From: Methylocaldum marinum
GTDB taxonomy: Bacteria; Pseudomonadota; Gammaproteobacteria; Methylococcales; Methylococcaceae
Length of the DNA: 64,000 nt
Reading direction: 5' to 3'
Assembly (NCBI RefSeq): GCF_003584645.1
Contig: NZ_AP017928.1
Span: 3,820,395 to 3,884,394 of the forward strand
Part shown: piece after piece, positions 19,582 to 28,514 of the stretch
Layout: the number at the start of each line of letters is the position of its first letter
How positions within the stretch are numbered: position 1 is the stretch's first letter
Notes under the pieces: generated by a model
What the model saw: only the letters and a program-made list of their open reading frames with translations
Told to the model about the DNA's origin: nothing
The model's database searches: none
Made by a program: the position numbers and the translations under genes

Positions 19582-20367
19582 TTACAAGCTCATCGTACGT
19601 CCCCCGTCGACGGGCAGGTTGATCCCGGTGATATAGGAAGCCAAATCGGACGCGAGAAAACCCGCCGCGTAGGCGATTTCTTCGGGCTTTCCGAACCGTC
19701 CCAGGGGAATCGAGCGTTTAGTCTGTTCGACCACGCCATCGATGGATTTGTTCGAGCTCCGGGCCTTGGCTTCCATGATGGCCCGCAGCCTCGCCGTCTC
19801 GGTTGCTCCCGGAAGGATGTTGTTCACGGTGATGCCGAACGGCGCGAGCTCTCCCGCCAAGGTCTTGGCCCAGTTGGCCATGGCGCCGCGCACCGTGTTG
19901 GAGACACCGAGCCCCGGGATCGGCTGCTTGACCGAGGTTGAAACGATATTGATGATCCGGCCGAAGCTTTCGCGCCTCATGCCGGGGAGCAGGGCCTGGA
20001 CCAGGATATGGCTGCAGACGAGATGGCGGTTGAAGGCTTCCGTGAAATCCTCGATCCCGGCTTCATATAGAAGCCCGCCGGGCGGGCCGCCGGTGTTGTT
20101 GACCAGGATGTGTATGGGAAGAATCTCCGGCAGGCGTTCTTCCAGGAGCTGCCTCAGGCGATCGGGATGACCGAAATCGGCCACCAGATAGCTATGCTTC
20201 CGTCCGTGCGCGGTGCCGAGCTCACCGCAGACGAGCTTCAAGGCCGGCTCGTTGCGGGCAAGAAGAATGACCTCGGCGCCCTGATCCGCGAAATGCATGG
20301 CGATGGCCCGGCCGATCCCCTGACTGCTGCCGCACACCAGCGCCTTTTTACCCTCCAGTAATTCCAT
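19582..20367 (-). CDS. SDR-fold protein with altered active site
   Basis: A 261-residue short-chain dehydrogenase fold, first gene of the kynurenine operon. The cofactor loop is CGSSQGIGRAIA and NNTGGPPGG follows at the fourth strand. The usual S-Y-x-x-x-K is replaced: after IINIVSTSVKQP the sequence reads GLGVSNTVRGAM, with no Tyr or Lys at the expected places. This matches an SDR subgroup with an L-x-LSN-x-x-R motif. The C-terminus (YITGINLPVDGGRTMSL) is normal. The start at 20367 is preceded by GGGAG. The substrate is unknown; position suggests a late aminomuconate step or a regulatory role. Confidence 0.82.
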   Translation of the reverse strand: MELLEGKKALVCGSSQGIGRAIAMHFADQGAEVILLARNEPALKLVCGELGTAHGRKHSYLVADFGHPDRLRQLLEERLPEILPIHILVNNTGGPPGGLLYEAGIEDFTEAFNRHLVCSHILVQALLPGMRRESFGRIINIVSTSVKQPIPGLGVSNTVRGAMANWAKTLAGELAPFGITVNNILPGATETARLRAIMEAKARSSNKSIDGVVEQTKRSIPLGRFGKPEEIAYAAGFLASDLASYITGINLPVDGGRTMSL

Positions 20368-20454
20368 CGAGATTGCTCCCATCGGTTTTCCGCAAACCTT
20401 ACAACGAATGATCGGCGTGTGCCATAAACTCGTTTCGCCGGGTCGATCCATGTC

Positions 20455-20620
20455 GTAGGGTGGGTTAGCCCCTCGGCTTCGCTCGGGACAGGCCCTTCGA
20501 CTGGCTCGGGACAGGCTCCGCGTAACCCACCGGTTCGAGCTTGCTCGGTGGGTTACGGCGCACCCGAAGCGCAGTGATCGGCAGTCGGGCAGTGCAGATG
20601 TGCGCCTAACCCACCCTACG
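20455..20620. repeat. R3 repeat, 166-bp element with inverted termini
   Basis: Begins GTAGGGTGGGTTAG and ends CTAACCCACCCTACG. The interior holds CGTAACCCACCGG/CGGTGGGTTACGGCG. A related copy lies at 43743-43892. It separates the divergent kynurenine operon and ydiJ-like gene and may carry their promoters at its edges. Confidence 0.8.
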
Positions 20621-20708
20621 AAATCCCGGTTTGCCGTCAGACCTCGACATGGAAGGCTCTAACCTCCTGGCCTATTTCCGGTCTAAGCAGACAGCGAGAC
20701 CATCCGTC

Positions 20709-23618
20709 ATGACATCCGAACCGCTATCAAAACTCTTGGTTTTAAGCCGAGCGCTCGAAGGGGAGCTTTTGACCGACCGGCTCTCGCGCCGGCTTTACGC
20801 CACGGACGCCTCGCCCCACCAGAAGATGCCTCTGGCCGTGGCGCGGCCCAAGCATCGGGACGATTGCGTGACGCTGATGAGATTCGCTGCCCGGGAACGA
20901 CTGCCGCTGATTCCCCGCGCGGCCGGAACCAGTCTGGCGGGGCAGTGCGTCGGCGACGGCCTGGTGATCGATTTCACCCGCCACATGAACCGGATTCTCG
21001 CGATCGACCCCGAGCGGCGGCGGGCGCGGGTCCAGCCGGGCGTGATCCGCGACGATCTCAACGATGCGCTGAGCCCGTTCGGGCTGATGTTCGCCCCCGA
21101 TCCCTCCACGGCCAACCGCTGCACGATAGGCGGCATGTTCGGCAACAACGCCTGGGGCAGCCATGCCCTGCGCTATGGCACGACCCGCGATCACAGTCTG
21201 TCCGTCGAGGCGGTCTTGAGCGACGGCAGCATCGTCCGGTTCGAATCACTTGGAGGCGAACAGCTTCGGGAAAAATTGGCGCTGGACAACCTGGAAGGGC
21301 GGATTTACCGCGCCGTGTATCAGGCGATCGACCGCCATCGGGCGCTGATTCTCGATCGCTTTCCCCGCCCCGACGGCGTTCCCCGCAACGCGGGCTATCC
21401 CCTGGACGAGCTGGCGCTCGGGCAGCCCTGGGAATCCGGGGGACCGCCTTTCAATCCGGCTCGATTGCTGTGCGGCAGCGAGGGCACCTTGGCCTTGATC
21501 AGCGAAATCGAAGTCGGGCTCGTGCCGCTGCCTGCCCGGCGCCGATTGGTCTGCGTCCAGTTCGAAAGCTTGCCGCAAGCGCTTTCGGCGGTCGCCGTGG
21601 TGCTGGGTCATCAGCCCTCGGCACTGGAATTGGTGGACCGGCATATCCTGACGCTCACCAAGACCAATCTGGAGCAGCAGCGCAACCGGTTCTGGATCGA
21701 GGGCGATCCCGCCGCCGTGCTGCTGATCGATTTCGTCGACGAAACCGGCGACGGCGTCGACGCCGCGATCGAGGGCCTGATGGCCGAATTGCATTCGCTG
21801 AACCTGGGCTATGCCCGGAAAGTGCTCGATTCGCCGCTTCGGGAACGGGCGCTGGCCCTGCGCGCGGCGGGATTGGGCCTGCTCATGGGCATGCCGGGTC
21901 CGGTCAAGGCCGTTACCGGCATCGAGGACACGGCGGTCGCGGTCAAGGATCTGCCCGCTTATGCCGAAGCGGTTTTCTCGATCATGGCCAACCATGGTGT
22001 AGACTGCGTCGCCTTCGGTCCGGCCGGGCGGGGGCTGCTGCACTTTCGCCCCTTGCTCGATGCGGGCAGCCGGGACGGACGGCATCTTTACCAGTGTATC
22101 CTCGAAGAAGTGTTCGAACGGGTGATCCGCTTCGGCGGGACGATCAGCGCCAAGCATGGCGACGGCCGCCTGCGATCGCCTTATCTGCCCGCTATGCTGG
22201 GCGAGGAGCTTTACGGACTCTTGCGCCGGATCAAGGCTGCCTTCGATCCTCACGATCTTTTGAACCCGCACAAGATCTTCGACCCTCCGCCGCTGCTTTC
22301 GGATCTCCGGGCCCACGAGAACGGGAAACCGGTTGCCGCCGACTTCGATTGGAGCCGCGAAGCCGGCTTAAAAATCGCCGCTTCCAAGTGCAACGGCGCC
22401 GGGACGTGCCTGAAGAGCGCCGGGCGCGGCACGATGTGCCCCTCCTACATGGCGACACGGGAAGAAAGACACGGCACCCGCGGCCGCGCCAACATCTTCC
22501 GGCAGGTCATGGACAGTTCCGAACCCTGGACGGCGATCAATCGCGAGCTGCTGGGGGAAGTCCTCGACCTTTGCCTGGCCTGCAAGGGCTGCAAATCGGA
22601 ATGCCCGGCCAACGTGGACATGGCCCGGATGAAGGCGGAATTCCTGCAGCAGCATTACGACCGATCCGGCATACCTTGGCGGGCGCGGATCGTGGGAAAC
22701 TTCGACCGGCTCAGCCGGTTCGCGGGCTTCGCACCCGCCTTGTCCAATCGCCTGCTGGCGCAGCCCTGGATCAGGTCCCGGCTGGGCTTTCATCCGGAGC
22801 GTCCCCTGCCGCCTCTCGCCGACAAGACTTTCAGCCGCTGGCTGAAGCTCCGGCAGCCGGCGCAACCGGCCAGCCGGAATGGCGAGGTTTTGCTGTTCAA
22901 CGATCCCTTCACCGAATTCTACGAACCCCGGCTGGCGATCGCGGCTTTCGAGGTTTTGGAGCGGTGCGGGTTTCGCGCGGCGGCGACGCCCTGTCTCGAA
23001 TCGGGCCGGATACAGATCAGCCAGGGGCTCTTGCGTGCCGCTCGGAAGCGGCTGAGCCGGGCGGTCGAGCGGCTTTACCCTTGGGCTGTAACGGGCCGCT
23101 GGATCATCGGTCTCGAGCCGTCCGAAATCCTGACCTTCCGCGACGAAGCGGCGGACTTGCCGCAAGGGGAGTCGCTCGGAAAAAAGGCGCGCGTGGTGGC
23201 GGATCGCGCCCTCACTTTCGACGAATTCGTCGAACGGGAGATCGGGCGGCTCGACGAAAATCCGTTCGGCGAAGCGCTCAAGGGCAAGACGCTGCTGGTG
23301 CACGGACACTGCCACCAAAAGTCGCTGCTCGGAATGCAGCCGCTCTTGAAGGCGCTATCCCTGATTCCGGGCGTAGACGTTCAGCCCATTCCCTCAGGGT
23401 GCTGCGGCATGGCCGGCGTTTTCGGCTACGAGAGAGAACACTATGCTGTCTCGCTGGACATTGCCGAACTCATCCTGTTTCCCGCCATTCGAGAGGCCGG
23501 AGCCGATACCCTGATCGTGGCGCCCGGCACCAGCTGCCGCCGCCAAATCGCCGACGGATTGGGAGTGCGGGCCTATCATCCGGTCGAAGTGATGGGCATG
23601 GCGATGGGGCCGGCTTGA
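20709..23618 (+). CDS. ydiJ: FAD-linked oxidase / Fe-S protein, YdiJ-type (D-2-hydroxyglutarate dehydrogenase-like)
   Basis: About 969 residues from ATG 20709; a TTG at 20631 or ATG at 20649 would be longer. The N-terminus is an FAD-binding-4 domain (PRAAGTSLAGQCVGDGLVID, then DPSTANRCTIGGMFGNNAWG). The FAD-oxidase C domain follows to about residue 530 (GTISAKHGDGRLRSPY; the LLNPHKIF signature). Next comes a ferredoxin-like part with CNGAGTC, GTMCPS and CLACKGCKSECP, and last a CCG-type domain (GHCHQKSLLG, SGCCGMAG). This single-chain order is that of YdiJ, which oxidises D-2-hydroxyglutarate and passes electrons to the respiratory chain. It is divergent from the kynurenine operon. A fragment of a second copy lies at 26389-26524. 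Confidence 0.87.
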   Translation: MTSEPLSKLLVLSRALEGELLTDRLSRRLYATDASPHQKMPLAVARPKHRDDCVTLMRFAARERLPLIPRAAGTSLAGQCVGDGLVIDFTRHMNRILAIDPERRRARVQPGVIRDDLNDALSPFGLMFAPDPSTANRCTIGGMFGNNAWGSHALRYGTTRDHSLSVEAVLSDGSIVRFESLGGEQLREKLALDNLEGRIYRAVYQAIDRHRALILDRFPRPDGVPRNAGYPLDELALGQPWESGGPPFNPARLLCGSEGTLALISEIEVGLVPLPARRRLVCVQFESLPQALSAVAVVLGHQPSALELVDRHILTLTKTNLEQQRNRFWIEGDPAAVLLIDFVDETGDGVDAAIEGLMAELHSLNLGYARKVLDSPLRERALALRAAGLGLLMGMPGPVKAVTGIEDTAVAVKDLPAYAEAVFSIMANHGVDCVAFGPAGRGLLHFRPLLDAGSRDGRHLYQCILEEVFERVIRFGGTISAKHGDGRLRSPYLPAMLGEELYGLLRRIKAAFDPHDLLNPHKIFDPPPLLSDLRAHENGKPVAADFDWSREAGLKIAASKCNGAGTCLKSAGRGTMCPSYMATREERHGTRGRANIFRQVMDSSEPWTAINRELLGEVLDLCLACKGCKSECPANVDMARMKAEFLQQHYDRSGIPWRARIVGNFDRLSRFAGFAPALSNRLLAQPWIRSRLGFHPERPLPPLADKTFSRWLKLRQPAQPASRNGEVLLFNDPFTEFYEPRLAIAAFEVLERCGFRAAATPCLESGRIQISQGLLRAARKRLSRAVERLYPWAVTGRWIIGLEPSEILTFRDEAADLPQGESLGKKARVVADRALTFDEFVEREIGRLDENPFGEALKGKTLLVHGHCHQKSLLGMQPLLKALSLIPGVDVQPIPSGCCGMAGVFGYEREHYAVSLDIAELILFPAIREAGADTLIVAPGTSCRRQIADGLGVRAYHPVEVMGMAMGPA

Positions 23619-23885
23619 AGATACGAGTTCGCAGGGGCGGTTTTTTGCCTGAGCTCGGCATGTGGCTAGAGTGTTTTCGGTTTGCATTCACGGCGTAGAC
23701 GCGAATTCATTCGTCTTCAGTGCTCTGAAATGGGCGCATGAATTTACCCTTATACGCGATATGAAAATGCTCAAGACTTTCCGCCGAGACTTGCGAAATT
23801 CCTCTCCGGTCAGCTTCCCATAACGCCGATTACGAACTAAAGTTTCATTTCGTGTTGGGCGCGATCTCGAAATTGACCCGCACAA
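23619..23885. other. Stretch without a recognised gene
   Basis: Nothing convincing. A short minus-strand frame ends near 23690 with a basic segment, but it has no supported start. Confidence 0.5.
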
Positions 23886-23927
23886 AATGACGGCTTCGAG
23901 ACGCTCAACCGCTTCTACCGGTCGAAA

Positions 23928-24416
23928 ATGGACGCCATCGTCCCACGCGTCGCTTTGGGCAAAAACCGCGGCAACGCCTTGACCAGCGCCGAGCGCGGCA
24001 TCCCGCTCGCCAGCCGGCGTCGCGGGCGCGGCCTTCACGTGGCTGATTACGGCAAGGCGGTGGAGCTGTCCAACCTTGCCAAGGGGATACAACATGTCGG
24101 CCGGGGAATGATCGTGCTCGACGCCGGGATTCGGCTGCGCGGCGTGCGCAAGAAGTACCTGCGGGGCGAGAACTGGATGCGGGAGGCCTCGGTTCAGGCG
24201 ACCGGGTTCGGCTTGGGCGGAGCGGCTGGAACGTTGGCTGGTACGGTGACTGTTTCCGCCCTCAGCACCATCGCTTTGGCCGCAACGCCGGTGGGCTGGG
24301 TTATCGTTATCGGCGCCGGCTTGGTTGTCGGCTTTGGCGTAGCAACGGTGGTTGATCAGGCCGGACAGAGTCTCGCGCGAGGCTTATGGGATTTGAGCTC
24401 CGGAGCCGACTGGTGA
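23928..24416 (+). pseudogene. C-terminal fragment of a large toxin-like protein with a glycine-rich membrane segment
   Basis: The open frame continues upstream from the ATG as DGFETLNRFYRSK to a stop near 23874, so the N-terminus is missing. The preserved part reads SKMDAIVPRVALGKNRGNAL, then AKGIQHVGRGMIVLDAGIRL, then WMREASVQATGFGLGGAAGT and two hydrophobic helices rich in Gly/Ala. It ends ARGLWDLSSGADW. This resembles the C-terminal region of LysM/PAAR-linked or other secreted effectors with pore-forming-type hydrophobic segments, remembered rather than searched. A small membrane protein follows within 3 bases, as immunity genes do. Confidence 0.55.
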
Positions 24417-24418
24417 AG

Positions 24419-24763
24419 ATGCCGGTCTGGTATATCTGGTCCGTCGTAGCCCTCGTGCCGTTCGCTCTCATCTCGACGACGGTCTTCCGCCGGTGGTCGA
24501 TGGAACGGATCGAGAAGCAGATCGTCGAAGCCGGTTATCCGCGCCCCTGCCACTGGGATTCCGGGGGCATTCGAATCGGCTTCTATGCCTTTGCCATCGC
24601 TTTTCGGAAGATTCAACGTCACCATGCCTACAATCGCATCATCGACGTCGATCTCGTCAGACGCTTTGCAACGCGCGCGGACCGGACGAGAGCTTGGTGT
24701 TTTATTCTTATCATGCATCTCTTGATGATGGTCTTATTGATCGGTGGGCTTGTGTTCCGATAA
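24419..24763 (+). CDS. Small two-helix membrane protein, possible immunity protein
   Basis: 114 residues, MPVWYIWSVVALVPFALIST at the N-terminus and a second helix at the C-terminus (WCFILIMHLLMMVLLIGGLV), with a soluble loop (YPRPCHWDSGGIRIGFYAFA) between. It starts 3 bases after the stop of the toxin-like fragment. Effector-immunity pairing is inferred from position, size and the membrane nature of both partners. Confidence 0.6.
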   Translation: MPVWYIWSVVALVPFALISTTVFRRWSMERIEKQIVEAGYPRPCHWDSGGIRIGFYAFAIAFRKIQRHHAYNRIIDVDLVRRFATRADRTRAWCFILIMHLLMMVLLIGGLVFR

Positions 24764-24855
24764 CCAGACACGGCCGTAGGGTGTCGGCTCCTCCGATTCA
24801 AAGCACGCTGCACGCCGCTGAACTCGTCTGGGCTCCGGGTTCAAGGGAGTAACTG

Positions 24856-24942
24856 ATGGCAACGCCAACTTGGTACATCCGGTATTTGGTCACGCTCATG
24901 GCGCTTCTTCACGAACCGGGGCCGGTAAGACGCTGTCCCTAA
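24856..24942 (+). pseudogene. Truncated second copy of the immunity-like gene
   Basis: After GGGAGTAACTG an ATG opens a 28-codon frame, MATPTWYIRYLVTLMALL and then unrelated residues. Its start resembles the MPVWYIWSVVALVPF start of the preceding gene. It breaks off after the first helix, 75 bases before IS copy C. Confidence 0.45.
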
Positions 24943-25032
24943 GCTTATCGTCGCCTGATCTGTGACAAGGAAGATTGAACCATGAATCCTTTGACCTACG
25001 ACCGAGCCTCCCTGTAGATACTGTTATCCGGG

Positions 25033-26000
<968 letters not shown>

Positions 26001-26001
26001 G

Positions 26002-26172
26002 AACCTCAAATGATCTACCTTGTGAATGCGGGCTGCCGGCAAGCCGGGCCGAAGATACTGTTCGATCGCTCGATGAGGGTGAGCGACTGCTGCATCGATC
26101 TACGCAACGGGCTTGGTGTCCCAAGGGCGGGAACGGCATCCAGTCGCTCAAACCTGGAGCGCCCTCCAGGCC
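26002..26172 (-). ncRNA. Predicted bridge RNA of IS110 copy C
   Basis: The RNA region matches copy B throughout, although the transposase frame is broken. The first target guide is at 26124-26133. It could still work with transposase supplied by copies A or B. Confidence 0.72.
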
Positions 26173-26235
26173 TGTGGTGACCGGTCGGGAGTCTTCTCCA
26201 ACCCCTTCCGAACCACACGGAATTCATAATACAAG

Positions 26236-26386
26236 GTCGGGAATCCTTTCCCGACGTCGCGGCCCGTTCGAGCGTCTGCGTCGGCAAGGGATTGCCGACC
26301 TACGACCGGGCACCCTATCGGTCGGGAATCCTTCCCAATCGCAAACGGCGTCTTCGGGAGCGCCGAAGCCGCCCTTCCCGACGTCA
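26236..26386 (+). repeat. R1 remainder and R4 repeat
   Basis: 26236-26303 completes the R1 unit split by copy C. 26319-26386 (GTCGGGAATCCTTCCCAATC, then GCAAACGGCGTCTTCGGGAG, then CGCCGAAGCCGCCC) recurs with few changes at 62343-62410. Confidence 0.75.
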
Positions 26387-26388
26387 CG

Positions 26389-26524
26389 CTGTTTCCCGCC
26401 ATTCTCAGGGCCGGAGCCGATACCCTGATCGTGGCGCCCGGCGCCAGCTGCCGCCGCCAAATCGCCGACGGGCTGGGGGTACGGGCCTATCCTCCGGTCG
26501 AAGTGATGGACATGGCGATGGGGT
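26389..26524 (+). pseudogene. Fragment duplicating the 3' end of the ydiJ-like gene
   Basis: The sequence closely matches 23479-23615, the last 45 codons of the FAD/Fe-S oxidase gene: LFPAILRAGADTLIVAPGA, then SCRRQIADGLGVRAYPPVEV. The rest of that copy is absent. It starts directly after an R4 repeat that continues into it without a gap. Confidence 0.8.
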
Positions 26525-27312
26525 TGCCGTTGGGCGGCAGCTATTGTAAAAATCGCTGACGATTTGTGCGCCGGCCTTCCAGTCTTCATCTCGCCTTCTT
26601 CCGGCGAATGATTTGATCGATACGGATATGTGAATTTGTCACTGCTAAGCCTCTCGTCTCGCTATAAAACTACACCCAGCGCCAAACCCGTTGCGGCAAG
26701 CAAGCCCGGTGGTTTTGCCCGGCACTGACGCTTCGATGAATTGTCCGAAATGTTGAATAAGGAGACTATCAATGGAAGACAAAACGAGTCGAGCCATTAA
26801 TCCCGCCTCAAACCCGCATTGGTCAGGCTGCTGGCCACGCCGGGAAAGAAAGAGTCTGCCGAAAACACCCAAGCCGCGCTGAGTTCGGCTTCCAAAGGGA
26901 GATTGGTATGACCATTCAAACGAATGCCGCTCATGTTTTGAGCGCCGCTTTACCCCCGCAGTCCGCCGCCACGGTACTTGGCTAAGGAACTGCGGGAACA
27001 CCGCCGCAGCCTGTCGTCTTGGGGCAGGCGAGCATTCTCGCGATAAACACAAGCGCTGCGGCGGAGCATTTCATAATGTTTTCATAGTGCTGATGACAAT
27101 TTATCAATGCCGCTATCGGTTTGTCCCGGTAAAAAGGAGCGTTCGATCAGCGGCCCGGGTGTAGGCAGGACCGCACCGGTGCGATCGGCATAACATCTGG
27201 ATTGTGAAGCACTAAGCGAAACCCATCTTGGCAAACAAGGTGTCGGTTACCTTGCGCTTGCGCCAAGATGATTCGTCCGGAATCGTTGATGTAGTTGACA
27301 AGGAAACTATTC
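26525..27312. other. Long gene-poor stretch before the Scy-like cluster
   Basis: No convincing gene. Two short frames with good ribosome sites exist: 26772-26882 (AAGGAGACTATCA before the ATG; MEDKTSRAINPASNPHWSGC...) and 26908-26985 (AAAGGGAGATTGGT before the ATG; MTIQTNAAHVLSAALPPQSA...). The start region of the first resembles that of the ScyD/E-like gene at 27313, so it may be a decayed duplicate. The promoter of the cluster should lie here, but I could not place it. Confidence 0.5.
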
Positions 27313-28494
27313 ATGAAAAACCAAATGAATCGAGTCATGCGCAGTAACATCCAGGTGTGGGCGCTCGTTCTTTCGATCGTTCTCCTGGCGCCGAACGGAA
27401 ATTTTGCGTTTGCCGGGCCGCGCGGGGGAGTTCATCAGGCGCCGGAACCGGCCAGCGACGGCCCTTTTACGGTGATCGCCGGTGGCCTATCCAACCCGCG
27501 GGACATTCTCCTCAAGAACGATAAGGCCAGGACGATTTACGTCCTTGAAGCAGGCGTAGGTGGAGCGGGGCCCTGTGTTCCGAGTTTTAACGGTGATTTC
27601 GATGATTGTTACGGCGCCACGGCTTCGATCGCGCGCATCGTAAACGGCAAACTGGATCGGCCCATCACCGGCCTGCCTTCGCTCGCGGGTCCTAATGGCG
27701 ATTCCGCCATCGGGCCCTCGCACGCCGTACTCCACGGGAATTCGCTGTTCGTGAGTTTCGGCAACGCCGGAGATTCCGAACGACGAGCGGTCATTTCACA
27801 AGCCGACTGGCGATTCGGACAAATCCTGCGCATCCCCCTTGTTCCACGGGCACCTAGCCATGCGGTCGCCGATCTTTCCGCCTTCGAGGACAAACGCAAT
27901 CCGGACGGCGAGGAAGGCCTGGAGACGAATCCTTCCGGCCTGGCGTTCGGCCCTGCCCATTCTCTCTACGCGGTGGATGCGGCAGGAAATTCGGTACTCA
28001 GGGTCCGCCCGAACCGGCGGGTATCCCTGCGTTACGTGTTCCCGACGCGGGACTTTCCGGCACCGCCGTTCCTGGGTTTGCCGCCGGGTTCCACCTTGCC
28101 GGTGCAGTCGGTGCCGACGGTCATCATCGAGGGCCCGGATCGCGCGCACTACGTCGCGGAGTTCACCGGCTTTCCCTATCCCAAGGGCGCCGCACGGGTG
28201 TTCCGTTTCGGCCGAACCGGCGAACCTACGGTCTATGCAGACGGATTCACCAATATCATCGATATCGCCTTTGGGCCGGACGGCAGTCTGTACGTGCTGG
28301 AGATGGCTACCAACGGTTTGGCGTCACAGGATACGACCGGCGCCGTTATTCGCGTCGCTCCCGACGGAACGAGGACCATCCTCGCTTCTCAAGGGCTGGT
28401 GCATCCCACCGCGATCGCGGTCGATCGTTATGGCGAGGTTTACGTCATAAATCATGGCATCTCGGCCCATGAGGCCGAGTTGATACGTCTTTGA
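27313..28494 (+). CDS. ScyD/ScyE-family secreted beta-propeller protein
   Basis: A 393-residue protein with a signal peptide (hydrophobic VWALVLSIVLLAPNGNFAFA) and an NHL/SMP-30-like propeller. Repeats include GLSNPRDILLKND, NPSGLAFGPAHSLYAVDAAG, NIIDIAFGPDGSLYVLEMAT and HPTAIAVDRYGEVYVINHGI. This is the ScyD/ScyE family found in cyanobacterial scytonemin clusters, where such proteins act in the periplasm or outside on the pigment precursor. Here it is the first gene of the cluster, with the ScyA-like gene 20 bases downstream. The ATG follows AAGGAAACTATTC. Confidence 0.87.
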   Translation: MKNQMNRVMRSNIQVWALVLSIVLLAPNGNFAFAGPRGGVHQAPEPASDGPFTVIAGGLSNPRDILLKNDKARTIYVLEAGVGGAGPCVPSFNGDFDDCYGATASIARIVNGKLDRPITGLPSLAGPNGDSAIGPSHAVLHGNSLFVSFGNAGDSERRAVISQADWRFGQILRIPLVPRAPSHAVADLSAFEDKRNPDGEEGLETNPSGLAFGPAHSLYAVDAAGNSVLRVRPNRRVSLRYVFPTRDFPAPPFLGLPPGSTLPVQSVPTVIIEGPDRAHYVAEFTGFPYPKGAARVFRFGRTGEPTVYADGFTNIIDIAFGPDGSLYVLEMATNGLASQDTTGAVIRVAPDGTRTILASQGLVHPTAIAVDRYGEVYVINHGISAHEAELIRL

Positions 28495-28514
28495 AGCGAA
28501 AGGGAAGATTAATC

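Noticed and set aside
20864..23698. 944-codon second frame over the oxidase gene
   Set aside because: Same strand, different frame of the ydiJ-like gene; its Arg/Ala-rich composition has no family motifs.
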